From an uncultured Prevotella sp. (lineage in GTDB: Bacteria; Bacteroidota; Bacteroidia; Bacteroidales; Bacteroidaceae), in the NCBI GenBank assembly GCA_900547005.1, contig URER01000002.1, positions 62,001 to 126,000 of the forward strand: a DNA stretch of 64,000 bases, read 5' to 3'. The position numbers and the translations under genes were made by a program. Position 1 is the first letter of the stretch. Each line of letters starts with the position of its first letter. The notes beneath the pieces were generated by a model that saw only the letters and a list, made by a program, of their open reading frames with translations, had not been told where the DNA came from and ran no database searches. Positions 36,942 to 44,229 of this stretch are shown piece by piece.

Positions 36942-37856
36942 ATGAGTAAAGAAGTGACAAGCGTGCGCAGGATGCTGATGATACTGAATTTGGTGAGGTC
37001 GCATAAAGGTGCGATGCCGAAGGATGTACTTATAAATAAGGTGAACAAGCGGCTGGAGTTGGAATCGGGCTATATTCCTGTGAGCGTGAGGACGATAGAG
37101 CGTGACATAAGCGGCATTTTCGACTTGTTTCATATCGAAATAAAATACGACCGGCGCAAGGGCGGATATTGTATTACAATGAATTCCAACGATTATAGCG
37201 GTAGGATAAACGAGTTGATGATGAATTTCGACCTGTTGAACGCCATCGGCGAAAGTCCGGAGCTTTCGTCGTATGTGTTGGCGGAGCATCACAGACCGTT
37301 GTACAGCGAGTGGCTCGTGCCGCTGGTGAACGCCATACGTGGGACGCACAAGGTGAGGTTCGAGTACGTGAATTACAGGCGCGACAACAGCGTGAAGTGT
37401 TTTAAGGTGCTGCCACATTATCTGAAGGAGTCTAATCAGCGGTGGTATCTGCTGGCGTATGACGGGGCGGTGATGAAGACTTACGCCGTGGACCGCATCC
37501 GCGAGCTTGAGGTGCTGGAGCACGAATGTTTCAAGCGTAATCTTGACATCGACGTGTCGCAGCTATTCAAGGATTGCTACGGCATCTGGAACGACGAGAG
37601 TATGCCCGTGGAGGACATCGAACTGCGTTATGACGCTCTCGACGGGCGTTTCATCAAGTCGGCGCCGATACATCATTCGCAGCGGGTGCTTGTCGACACC
37701 GACGAGGAGTTCCGCATCGCGCTGCGCCTGCGCATCACCAACGACTTCGTCATGGAACTGCTCTCGCGCAGCCGTTCCTTAGAGGTCATCCGTCCGCAGC
37801 ATCTCCGCGAGCGTGTGCGCCAGGTCTACGAGGATGCGCTCAGGCGCAACTCGTGA
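36942..37856 (+). CDS. WYL-domain transcriptional regulator
   Basis: 304 residues from ATG at 36942; an upstream ATG at 36816 would add 42 residues unlike any HTH start. The N-terminal winged HTH (about 1-75) has SVRTIERDISGIFDLF; the WYL domain follows with RFEYVNYRRDNS, VLPHYLKESNQRWYLLAYDG and KTYAVDRIRELEV; the C-terminal WCX-like part ends with ERVRQVYEDALRRNS. WYL proteins sense ligands or nucleic acid, and several (BrxR, CapW) repress phage-defence loci. The second half looks markedly GC-richer than its neighbours, a sign of transfer. A TATCTTTG -7-like box is at 36900-36907. Confidence 0.88.
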   Translation: MSKEVTSVRRMLMILNLVRSHKGAMPKDVLINKVNKRLELESGYIPVSVRTIERDISGIFDLFHIEIKYDRRKGGYCITMNSNDYSGRINELMMNFDLLNAIGESPELSSYVLAEHHRPLYSEWLVPLVNAIRGTHKVRFEYVNYRRDNSVKCFKVLPHYLKESNQRWYLLAYDGAVMKTYAVDRIRELEVLEHECFKRNLDIDVSQLFKDCYGIWNDESMPVEDIELRYDALDGRFIKSAPIHHSQRVLVDTDEEFRIALRLRITNDFVMELLSRSRSLEVIRPQHLRERVRQVYEDALRRNS

Positions 37857-37924
37857 GTCCCCGTGTGTGCCTTGTAGCACTCTTGGGAAGTGGCTCGTTA
37901 GTTTATAAAAACATTACCCCACAA

Positions 37925-37956
37925 TTTGTCATTATGGAAAAATATCTTTATATTTG
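37925..37956 (+). promoter_or_regulatory. Promoter of island leader, copy A
   Basis: TTTG at 37925-37928, a 20-nt spacer, then TATATTTG at 37949-37956: full consensus. The same promoter block recurs nearly unchanged at 42619-42650. Confidence 0.8.
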
Positions 37957-38260
37957 CACCGTAAATGGTTCCGACAGCGGGACAGACATAATTGATGAAG
38001 GTGTTTTGATTTTATCCTTTTCGGGAAATCTGGTAAATTTCAAATCGAACGTGGATAGACAATCACACTCGTCACTTGGTATTTCCTTACGGTTAGCTCC
38101 GGAGGAAATATACAGGTGTGGGGTATTGTTTATACGTTCTAAGGTTTTACCAGAGCCGCCCGGAAAATAAACAATCGGCTCCACACTTTCCGTATCTATG
38201 CCTATTAGTATTAACCTGCCGCTCCGCATAATGCTGGGGTGGCGCAAAACAAAATAAAAC
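37925..38260 (+). other. Duplicated leader element, copy A
   Basis: About 336 bp between the WYL stop and the small-protein ATG. The first 35 bp and the last 100 bp have close counterparts in copy B (42619-42817); copy A has about 140 extra bp in the middle. Conserved blocks are the promoter, a stretch around ACAATCGGCTCCACACTT, and a final block with GGGGTGGCGCAAAAC. It contains a 78-codon forward ORF starting MEKYLYICTVN (37934-38170) and a 104-codon reverse ORF (37948-38262). Which strand, if any, is coding is unresolved, so neither is called as a gene. Confidence 0.65.
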
Positions 38261-38479
38261 ATGGAAGTATTTAAAACTAAATTTACACAAAAAGAGATTG
38301 ATGAACTGAGATCTTTAATAAGAGAAAGATGTAAGGCAGATAAGTCAAAACAGAAACGAATAAGGGATAAAATGAGAAATATTGGTTTCTATGGCGGAAA
38401 ATGCTTTGGTATTAAAGATATGACAATTTCTAAATTTGAAGAACTTTTACTCAGTGGAAGTATAGAAGTTCAGGTATAG
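38261..38479 (+). CDS. Small basic protein (KQKR family), island copy A
   Basis: 72 residues, basic, no signal peptide. The conserved core KQKRIRDKMRNIGFYG is shared with the paralogue at 42818-43117 (KQKRVRDRIRDIGFYW); the ends FEELLLSGSIEVQ and FRELIEEGKITV also align. The stop TAG (38477-38479) is inside the second copy of a 14-bp tandem duplication. With one copy the frame would run on into the DNA glycosylase. Function unknown; the charge suggests nucleic-acid contact. Confidence 0.72.
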   Translation: MEVFKTKFTQKEIDELRSLIRERCKADKSKQKRIRDKMRNIGFYGGKCFGIKDMTISKFEELLLSGSIEVQV

Positions 38480-38488
38480 AAGTTCAGG
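38461..38488 (+). repeat. 14-bp tandem duplication between small protein and glycosylase
   Basis: TATAGAAGTTCAGG at 38461-38474 is repeated exactly at 38475-38488. Because 14 is not a multiple of three, the second copy shifts the frame and creates the TAG that ends the upstream ORF. Removing one unit joins codons ...GTT CAG GAA GGG CAA... into the frame of the glycosylase ATG at 38503. Confidence 0.9.
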
Positions 38489-38502
38489 AAGGGCAAACTG
38501 TT

Positions 38503-39009
38503 ATGCGTAATGTAAAAAACGTATCAAATAAAGTTGAAAATAATTGTAAATGCTTTGAACCTTTGATAGATTCTGATTCTAAGATTCTTGTTTTAGGAAC
38601 TATGCCGGGAGAAAAATCTCTTGAAACTGGAGAATATTATGCAAGTACAAATAATAGTTTTTGGAAGATTATTAGAGATTTGTTTAATGGCGGTAAAGAT
38701 TTTAATGGTTACGAAGAGAAATGTGATTGTCTTAAAAAGAATGGTATAGCCCTTTGGGATGTACTTGCTGCTTGTGAGCGTGAAGGAAGTTTGGACGAAA
38801 ATATCAAGAATGAAGTTCCTAATGATATCGTAGGACTATTAGAGAAATATCCAAATGTAGAGAGAATTATTTTTAATGGTAATAAGCCTCAGGATAAAAT
38901 TACACAATGCGTGCATTGTAATTGTGTCGTAGCGACATCTACAAGTGGTGCAAACACTTCAAAATCATACGAGGAGAAACTTGCAATATGGAAGAGTTTA
39001 TTAATGTAA
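38503..39009 (+). CDS. Uracil/hypoxanthine-DNA glycosylase family protein
   Basis: 168 residues. LVLGTMPGEKSLETGEYYA followed by STNNSFWKII matches the DNA-deoxyinosine glycosylase (HDG, UDG family 6) pattern, with GIALWDVLAACEREGSLDENI and IIFNGNK later. Such enzymes excise deaminated bases. The first 17 residues (MRNVKNVSNKVENNCKC) extend beyond the usual family start, which fits a fusion linker. Upstream, a 14-bp duplication separates it from the small basic protein. The next gene is 10 bp downstream. Confidence 0.82.
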   Translation: MRNVKNVSNKVENNCKCFEPLIDSDSKILVLGTMPGEKSLETGEYYASTNNSFWKIIRDLFNGGKDFNGYEEKCDCLKKNGIALWDVLAACEREGSLDENIKNEVPNDIVGLLEKYPNVERIIFNGNKPQDKITQCVHCNCVVATSTSGANTSKSYEEKLAIWKSLLM

Positions 39010-39019
39010 TGTAGTTATC

Positions 39020-40123
39020 ATGGCTATAATTGATATTGTCAAATATGAACAACAAGAACGGGAAATAGTGCATAAATTTCCGTCTTGTGATTTGCGCTGG
39101 GGTTCACAATTGGTTGTGTACCCCGGACAGATCGCATTTTTCGCCAAAGGAGGAAAACTTTATGATAAGTTTACGGAAGGTACATATACGTTGAAGACAA
39201 AGAACGTCCCCCTTCTTAACAAAATCATAAATCTTCCTTTTGGCGGTGATTCTCCTTTTCAAGCTGATGTCTGGTTTGTCAATCTACTTACTCGCCTTGA
39301 TTTGCTTTGGGGAACAGAAACGCCGATACAACTGGAAGATCCAAAATATCATATAATAGTTCCAGTAAGAGCATACGGACAATATGGATTCAAAATTTCA
39401 GACGCGTCCAAGTTCATGTCTTCTCTTGTCGGGAATATGCCATCGTTTGACGAAAGCAAATTGCAATCGTATTTCCGTGGTATCTTGTTGTCAAAACTTA
39501 CTAATATCATAGCCCGGAAAATAATCAGGGACGAGATATCTATTCTTGAAATAAATACATATATAGAGGATTTGTCTGATTTTTGTAAAGAGAATCTGAA
39601 TCCTGTATTCAACGAATATGGTATTTCTGTGGAGAGGTTCAATATAATATCAATAAACGTTCCAGAAAAAGACGATAGTCTTAACTCGATAAAAAGAGCC
39701 AAGAACCTAAAGGCACGTCTACAGATAACAGGTACTGATGTCTATAGGATGGAAAGGACTTTTGATGTTATGGATTCTGCCGCAAAGAACGAAGGTAACG
39801 GCGGTGCTTTCCTAAATGCAGGTTTCGGATTGGGTACTGGTGTTACAATGGGAAATGTGTTCAGTAAGGAAATTGCCAGTGGCATGGTACAAGATGCACT
39901 TCCGTCTATTCCTGCAGAAACGCATTATTATCTTGCAGTTAACGGCAAGCAACAAGGACCATTTCCTTTTACTTATATAATAGATTCTATCCGCAACAAT
40001 AGCATCACCACAGATACGTTGATATGGAAAAAGGGTATGCAGAATTGGCAGCCAATAAGTCAAATGTCGGAATTTAATAATATAATGGAGGATGAAGTTC
40101 CGCCAATAATACCAACCTTTTAA
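39020..40123 (+). CDS. SPFH-domain protein with C-terminal GYF_2 domain
   Basis: 367 residues. The N-terminal SPFH/virion-core-like region (about 1-225) has QEREIVHKFPSCDLRWGSQL, YPGQIAFFAKGGKLYDKFTEG, and PIQLEDPKYHIIVPVRAYGQ. A glycine-rich stretch (NAGFGLGTGVTMGN) leads to a GYF_2/DUF4339 domain (about 303-350; YYLAVNGKQQGPF, LIWKKGMQNWQPI). The family includes Bacillus YdjI, encoded in a PspA-like membrane-stress operon. It is followed 11 bp later by a zinc-ribbon membrane protein, the other part of that gene pair. Membrane-stress role is inference. Confidence 0.85.
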   Translation: MAIIDIVKYEQQEREIVHKFPSCDLRWGSQLVVYPGQIAFFAKGGKLYDKFTEGTYTLKTKNVPLLNKIINLPFGGDSPFQADVWFVNLLTRLDLLWGTETPIQLEDPKYHIIVPVRAYGQYGFKISDASKFMSSLVGNMPSFDESKLQSYFRGILLSKLTNIIARKIIRDEISILEINTYIEDLSDFCKENLNPVFNEYGISVERFNIISINVPEKDDSLNSIKRAKNLKARLQITGTDVYRMERTFDVMDSAAKNEGNGGAFLNAGFGLGTGVTMGNVFSKEIASGMVQDALPSIPAETHYYLAVNGKQQGPFPFTYIIDSIRNNSITTDTLIWKKGMQNWQPISQMSEFNNIMEDEVPPIIPTF

Positions 40124-40134
40124 ATCTTAAGATT

Positions 40135-41067
40135 ATGAGTTTAGTGAGTGCAAAGTGCCCCAATTGTGGAGCTTCTATACAACTAGATAACGAACGTGCA
40201 GAGGCGTTCTGTTCATATTGTGGCAGTAAAGTTGAAGTACAGAAAGCTATCAATTTGATAAAGGTAGACAGGGCTGCTGATTTGGAGAATTATTTACGCC
40301 TTGCAAATGATGCCTGGGATAGTGCAAACTATGCAGAATTATATAGATATTCGAATCTTGTTCTTGAATTGGACGCAAAGAATGCAGAAGCATGGAAATT
40401 GAGAACTGTTGCCCTTGGTATGACAGCAACTCCGCAAGATTTACATACGGATGCAATATTAGTGGCAGGAAAGAATGCAATACTGTATTCGACAAATAAA
40501 AATGAAATGGAAGATTTTGTGTATAATAGTCGTCTTGGCGATACACAGCTTATGTTAATGCACTGTTGTACCCAAATATCTTCTGGACTTAGTTATCTTA
40601 AAAATACATATGAAAGTTTTTGTTGTGTAGATAGTTCTGATGCAGGGGAACGAACATATGAGTTGGATTGCGAATTTATAAATACGATTGATTTTGCGAT
40701 TTCGGATGTAATGAGATTAATGAAGGCTGTACCAATAGCAAAAATACAAGCGGATGAAGAATATAAGAAGAAAAATGTAGAAGATATTGCTTCTTTGTTC
40801 GTAAATTATAATCGTTTACTTTCAGAAAGAATGGCGATTTATAATTATGAATTAAATGATGGCATAGTTGCGGAAAGGAATAAATTTCTTATGGATGAAA
40901 TATTATCAAGTTTCTCGGAAGAAGAGAAACGTAAATTTGGATATAATAAGATACAGAAATCGGCAGTTGCTACAAATGCAACATATGATATGGATTATGA
41001 TAATAGCGGATGTGCAATGTCTGTATTAGCATTATTGGCAATAGTGATGTCTTATTTTATGTTTTAG
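40135..41067 (+). CDS. Zinc-ribbon protein with C-terminal membrane anchor
   Basis: 310 residues. An N-terminal TFIIB-like zinc ribbon (C8, C11, C26, C29; CPNCGASIQL and CSYCGSKVEV) is followed by a mostly helical middle. A single hydrophobic C-terminal segment (MSVLALLAIVMSYFMF) suggests a tail-anchored membrane protein. Similar zinc-ribbon proteins neighbour SPFH/YdjI proteins elsewhere. The stop is 23 bp before the IS boundary, so the IS did not damage the gene. Confidence 0.8.
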   Translation: MSLVSAKCPNCGASIQLDNERAEAFCSYCGSKVEVQKAINLIKVDRAADLENYLRLANDAWDSANYAELYRYSNLVLELDAKNAEAWKLRTVALGMTATPQDLHTDAILVAGKNAILYSTNKNEMEDFVYNSRLGDTQLMLMHCCTQISSGLSYLKNTYESFCCVDSSDAGERTYELDCEFINTIDFAISDVMRLMKAVPIAKIQADEEYKKKNVEDIASLFVNYNRLLSERMAIYNYELNDGIVAERNKFLMDEILSSFSEEEKRKFGYNKIQKSAVATNATYDMDYDNSGCAMSVLALLAIVMSYFMF

Positions 41068-41090
41068 TTATTTCATTCAATGGCAATATA

Positions 41091-42413
41091 CATTAGTGTC
41101 CCGTTAAAATGGGACGAGTTAAATCTTAATCAAATAGCCCCGGGAAGAGGGGACAATCGAGTTCTTTGACATCGTTGAATTTAGTCTTATCGAACAGGTC
41201 TGTGAGGTGAGTTTTGTCGGTAAGTGATATGCTGAGGATTTGTAAGACTTCATAGGTCGATCGTTCCAATTTCATATCATGATGGACAATAGCCACGAGA
41301 CAATAGGTTATAATGGCTATGGCAATCTGTATTCGGACGGCATTCTCAGTAGTACCCCAGAATTTCTTAATCTTGAGATGCTGTTTTAGCCATTTGAAGA
41401 GAAGTTCGACCAACCATCTTTTCTTGTAAAGTTCTGCGACTTCAAGAGCATTAAGATGCTTGGCATTGGTGAGAAAAGTGAATTCACGTTCTTCTTTCTC
41501 ATCATAGTATCTTACAAGTCTGAATGACTCCGGATACTTCTTCTCTGACAAGTAACCTGTCAGTTTCACCTCGGCATCAGTAAGTACGTTCTTTGGCATG
41601 CGTCTTTTCCATTTGACTATCTTATACTTCAAGTTCGTCTTGGCTCTGACCACATAGAAAGAATCCGTTAGATGTATTTTGTAGAGTTCTTTGAATGAGT
41701 CATAGGCCCTGTCGAATATGTAGTAAGCATTTGGTTCATAGGGAATTGAAGACATTGCTGTCGAATCATGCTTTGATGCAGTGGTCACGGTGTAGAAGGC
41801 AGGAACTTGAGCCTCAATGTCGTACAAGACATGAGCTTTAACTCCACCTTTCTTTCTTCGGAACTTTGCCCAAGGAAAAGTAGAGAGGCATAGTGAAATC
41901 GTCGTAGAATCAAAAGCATACTTTTTCCCTGGAATATCTATAATGTTGGTTGCTCGTTTCTCACAAGCTTCTTTCATCATGTAGAAAGCAAAGCCTTCAA
42001 AGATTCTACAGTCGCGATTTTGGTTAGCTGAAGCAAGGGTCTTTTTGGCAATAGGTTCACGACCTACACCAAGATGATGTTGCTTTGCTCTATGTGCTTC
42101 AAAAGCGACGATCAGATCACGCAAGCTCTCTCGGTTACTCAGTTGGCCAAACATCATTGTAAGTAGTTGGTTCCAACAAGTGAAATGCTTCACATAGCGA
42201 TTCCCATCGTACTTGCGAACGTAGTTGTTGAACTGAGTCCTGTTCATAAAAGCGGTAAGTTGTGCGAAAACGTATTTGTCTTGATTCATATGCAGTCATC
42301 AATTTGGCTGCAAAGTTGCAAAATCAAATCCGTTTCATTGCAAAATACGGCGTAATAAGCTATAATTCAATTATTTCAAAGAGCGATTAGTCCACTTTAA
42401 CGGGACAGTAGTG
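41091..42413 (-). mobile_element. Intact IS4-family insertion sequence
   Basis: 1,323 bp. Inverted ends: the left begins CATTAGTGTCCCGTTAAA and the right, read inward, begins CACTACTGTCCCGTTAAA (two differences in 18). A perfect 9-bp target duplication, GGCAATATA, flanks it at 41082-41090 and 42414-42422. One transposase gene fills it in reverse orientation. The perfect duplication and intact gene point to a recent insertion, between the zinc-ribbon gene and the scar of a second WYL gene. Confidence 0.9.
41126..42289 (-). CDS. IS4-family DDE transposase
   Basis: 387 residues. An N-terminal domain (MNQDKYVFAQLTAFMNRTQF, HFTCWNQLLTMMFGQLSNRE) of DUF4372 type is followed by the catalytic acids: Asp in YAFDSTTISL, Asp in YYIFDRAYDS, and Glu in the YREK-like block YKKRWLVELLFKWLKQHLKI. 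Full length, no frameshift. Confidence 0.93.
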   Translation of the reverse strand: MNQDKYVFAQLTAFMNRTQFNNYVRKYDGNRYVKHFTCWNQLLTMMFGQLSNRESLRDLIVAFEAHRAKQHHLGVGREPIAKKTLASANQNRDCRIFEGFAFYMMKEACEKRATNIIDIPGKKYAFDSTTISLCLSTFPWAKFRRKKGGVKAHVLYDIEAQVPAFYTVTTASKHDSTAMSSIPYEPNAYYIFDRAYDSFKELYKIHLTDSFYVVRAKTNLKYKIVKWKRRMPKNVLTDAEVKLTGYLSEKKYPESFRLVRYYDEKEEREFTFLTNAKHLNALEVAELYKKRWLVELLFKWLKQHLKIKKFWGTTENAVRIQIAIAIITYCLVAIVHHDMKLERSTYEVLQILSISLTDKTHLTDLFDKTKFNDVKELDCPLFPGLFD

Positions 42414-42439
42414 GGCAATATATTGTAATAAACTCTGTG

Positions 42440-42618
42440 TGGATTGCAAGGATGCGCTAAGGCGCAAATTATGAAAGTGGCTTGTGAGTTTTCTTTTACG
42501 AGAGTGCATCGATGCCCCCCTTAGTGCGCCCTTTGGTGTGCCTTGACGCACCCTTGTAGAAGCGCCTTTTTAAGGCACCTCAAGGAGTGCACAAACTTTT
42601 AAAAATATCATTCTATCA
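42440..42618 (+). pseudogene. Scar of a second WYL gene end and adjacent spacer
   Basis: A 20-bp stretch at about 42447-42467 (AGGATGCGCT-A-AGGCGCAA, then TGA) matches the last codons of the WYL gene (encoding EDALRR). Further down GTGTGCCTTGACGCACCCTTG resembles the sequence just after that gene. The rest of a WYL ORF is missing. It fits the right-hand end of a duplicated WYL-leader-small protein module that lost most of its regulator, perhaps before the IS arrived. Confidence 0.5.
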
Positions 42619-42650
42619 TTTGTCATTATGGAAAAATATCTTTATATTTG
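42619..42650 (+). promoter_or_regulatory. Promoter of island leader, copy B
   Basis: TTTG at 42619-42622, a 20-nt spacer, then TATATTTG at 42643-42650: full consensus, matching copy A at nearly every base over 35 bp. Confidence 0.8.
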
Positions 42651-42817
42651 CACTGTGAATGAGCTCCTACTGTTGGACGCTCATTGCGAAAGTGTTGTTT
42701 ATTATTCTAAGTTCTTTTCAGAGCTGTTCGAAATATAAACAATTGGCTCTACACTTAACTTCTTATTAACTTGCCAGTCCGTTGGATCTTTTGGAATGGC
42801 ACAAAAACCTTAATATA
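42619..42817 (+). other. Duplicated leader element, copy B
   Basis: About 199 bp from promoter to small-protein ATG. It shares the promoter block and the distal block (ACAATTGGCTCTACACTT, then TGGAATGGCACAAAAA) with copy A but lacks its middle. The forward reading MEKYLYICTVN is present here too, with a 36-codon ORF ending at the position equivalent to copy A's stop. Confidence 0.6.
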
Positions 42818-43117
42818 ATGAAAGGTAAGAAAGTATTTACTTCACAAGAGATTAAGAGAATTGAAGAATTAATCGAAGAGAAACTTAAGTCTCCAAGTAA
42901 CAAACAAAAAAGGGTAAGAGATAGAATTAGAGATATTGGTTTCTATTGGGAAGATTATCATCCTAAAGGTGAAAAACCAAAGGTTGAATACAATGTCGAG
43001 AACTTCAGGGAGCTGATAGAAGAAGGGAAGATTACAGTTAAAGATGATGGTTTAAATAAAAGTGGCATTATACAAAGGCTTAAAAAAATTATTATGACCT
43101 TTTTCAAACGTAGATAG
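42818..43117 (+). CDS. Small basic protein (KQKR family), island copy B
   Basis: 99 residues from ATG at 42818; a TTG at 42782 would add 12 residues inside the conserved leader. It shares KQKRVRDRIRDIGFYW and FRELIEEGKITV with the protein at 38261-38479, but continues with a basic tail ending KKIIMTFFKRR, possibly membrane-facing. Function unknown. The next gene is a HARE-HTH protein. Confidence 0.72.
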   Translation: MKGKKVFTSQEIKRIEELIEEKLKSPSNKQKRVRDRIRDIGFYWEDYHPKGEKPKVEYNVENFRELIEEGKITVKDDGLNKSGIIQRLKKIIMTFFKRR

Positions 43118-43182
43118 ATACATTATTAAATAATTTGCCATTTCATTTATTCTTGGGATGGTGTAAAAAAGAAAGGAAACCG

Positions 43183-43416
43183 ATGGAAACAGAAATGAAG
43201 CTGCATGAAGCTATTATTAAAGTCTTAAGCGAGAGTGAAAAGGAAACTATGACTCCTCAGGAAATTGCGGACGAGATAAACAAGCGCAAATTGTATGAAA
43301 GAGGGGATAAAGGGACCATTCCTTCAAGCCAGATAAGTGCAAGGGTTAATCAATATTCGCATTTGTTTAATAAGCGAATGATTAGCAGACATTCTTTTAT
43401 TAGTTTGAAATCTTAA
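43183..43416 (+). CDS. HARE-HTH domain protein
   Basis: 77 residues, essentially one domain: MKLHEAIIKVLSESEKETMT, then PQEIADEINKRKLYERGDKG, then IPSSQISARVNQYSHLF. This is the winged-helix HARE-HTH fold found in RNA polymerase delta, ASXL proteins and restriction systems, proposed to read DNA state. ATG at 43183 is chosen; a TTG at 43135 would add 16 residues. Upstream it has the same TTGGGATGGTGTAAAAAA-type motif seen before both small basic proteins. Confidence 0.8.
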   Translation: METEMKLHEAIIKVLSESEKETMTPQEIADEINKRKLYERGDKGTIPSSQISARVNQYSHLFNKRMISRHSFISLKS

Positions 43417-43483
43417 CTTTATGAACAATACAGAGTTTCCTTCGTGAGTAGGCACGGTTTTGAAGTTATAACAATATAATTCT

Positions 43484-43690
43484 ATGAACATAAATCTTTT
43501 ATTGCTGACAATCATCGCGGTGATATACATCATAAGTATCATACCGGCGTTGATATTGATGAAACATAATAGAAAGGAACATATGGACGTGGATGCCAGG
43601 GGTAACAGACTCGGGTCCGTGACACTCTTTTTGTCTGTATGGGCGATAACTCCGCTATTTTTCATTTGGTATCTGTTTAGAAAGAATTGA
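43484..43690 (+). CDS. Small two-helix membrane protein
   Basis: 68 residues: an N-terminal helix (LLLLTIIAVIYIISIIPALI), a basic-acidic loop (MKHNRKEHMDVDARGNR) and a second helix (LFLSVWAITPLFFIWYLF), ending RKN. No domain recognised. It is the last intact gene of the island. Confidence 0.62.
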   Translation: MNINLLLLTIIAVIYIISIIPALILMKHNRKEHMDVDARGNRLGSVTLFLSVWAITPLFFIWYLFRKN

Positions 43691-43875
43691 ATATATTGTG
43701 TGCCATATATGAATAAAGGGGTAGAATCGAAAAGCGTAGGTCCTGGTGGTGTTTTGTGTGCCTCTTTAGCAAGAATAATTGGTAATCAGTACTCCCCAAG
43801 TCATTATTTGTATGGCATTGGTACTGCACTTCTTTTATGGAGGCAGTGCGGTTAGTACAGAATTATACAAGCGTG

Positions 43876-43985
43876 TTGTACTTTTAGTACATGACCTATG
43901 TACTAAAAGTACAAAGCCTTTGTACTAACGCTACAAAGCCTCTGTACAGTTTGTACATGGGCGTTGTACAAAAACTGTATAAATA
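43876..43985. repeat. Array of 22-bp tandem repeats (type C)
   Basis: Units of exactly 22 bp start at 43876, 43898, 43920 and 43942; a fifth, degraded one starts at 43964. Core TGTACTAAAAGTACAAAGCC, with GTAC-spacer-GTAC giving each unit a small palindrome. The sequence differs from the type A array but the period is the same. Bases 43691-43875 before it hold nothing else I recognise. Confidence 0.82.
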
Positions 43986-44051
43986 TTATCGCGTTATATT
44001 TTATTCGCTACGGTCTAATAAAGCACCATCTTCCTTAACTTCTATAATTAT

Positions 44052-44160
44052 TTATTGCGTCCGATAAAATGACTATCTTTACTCATGGTTATAATTGTCT
44101 TAATCTTAAAACAAAGATAACCAAAAGGGCTGATACCTCGTGAGAAGTGTCAGCCCTAAT
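44052..44160 (+). repeat. 110-bp interspersed element, copy 1 (forward)
   Basis: Contains GTCCGATAA, TTTACTCATGGTTAT, AGATAACCAAAA and a terminal hairpin with arms GGGCTGATAC and GTGTCAGCCC. The same element occurs in reverse at 59681-59790, about three quarters identical by eye. The hairpin may terminate transcription from the island. Confidence 0.75.
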
Positions 44161-44229
44161 ACATTGTATGCTTAAAAAAGTTTTATCGAATAGCAATATA
44201 AAGAATAACCTGTTTGAGACTTCCTGCGG

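Noticed and set aside
37507..37782. Forward ORF inside the WYL gene
   Set aside because: Arises from the GC-rich composition; Ser/Arg-rich with no domain, while the WYL frame is complete.
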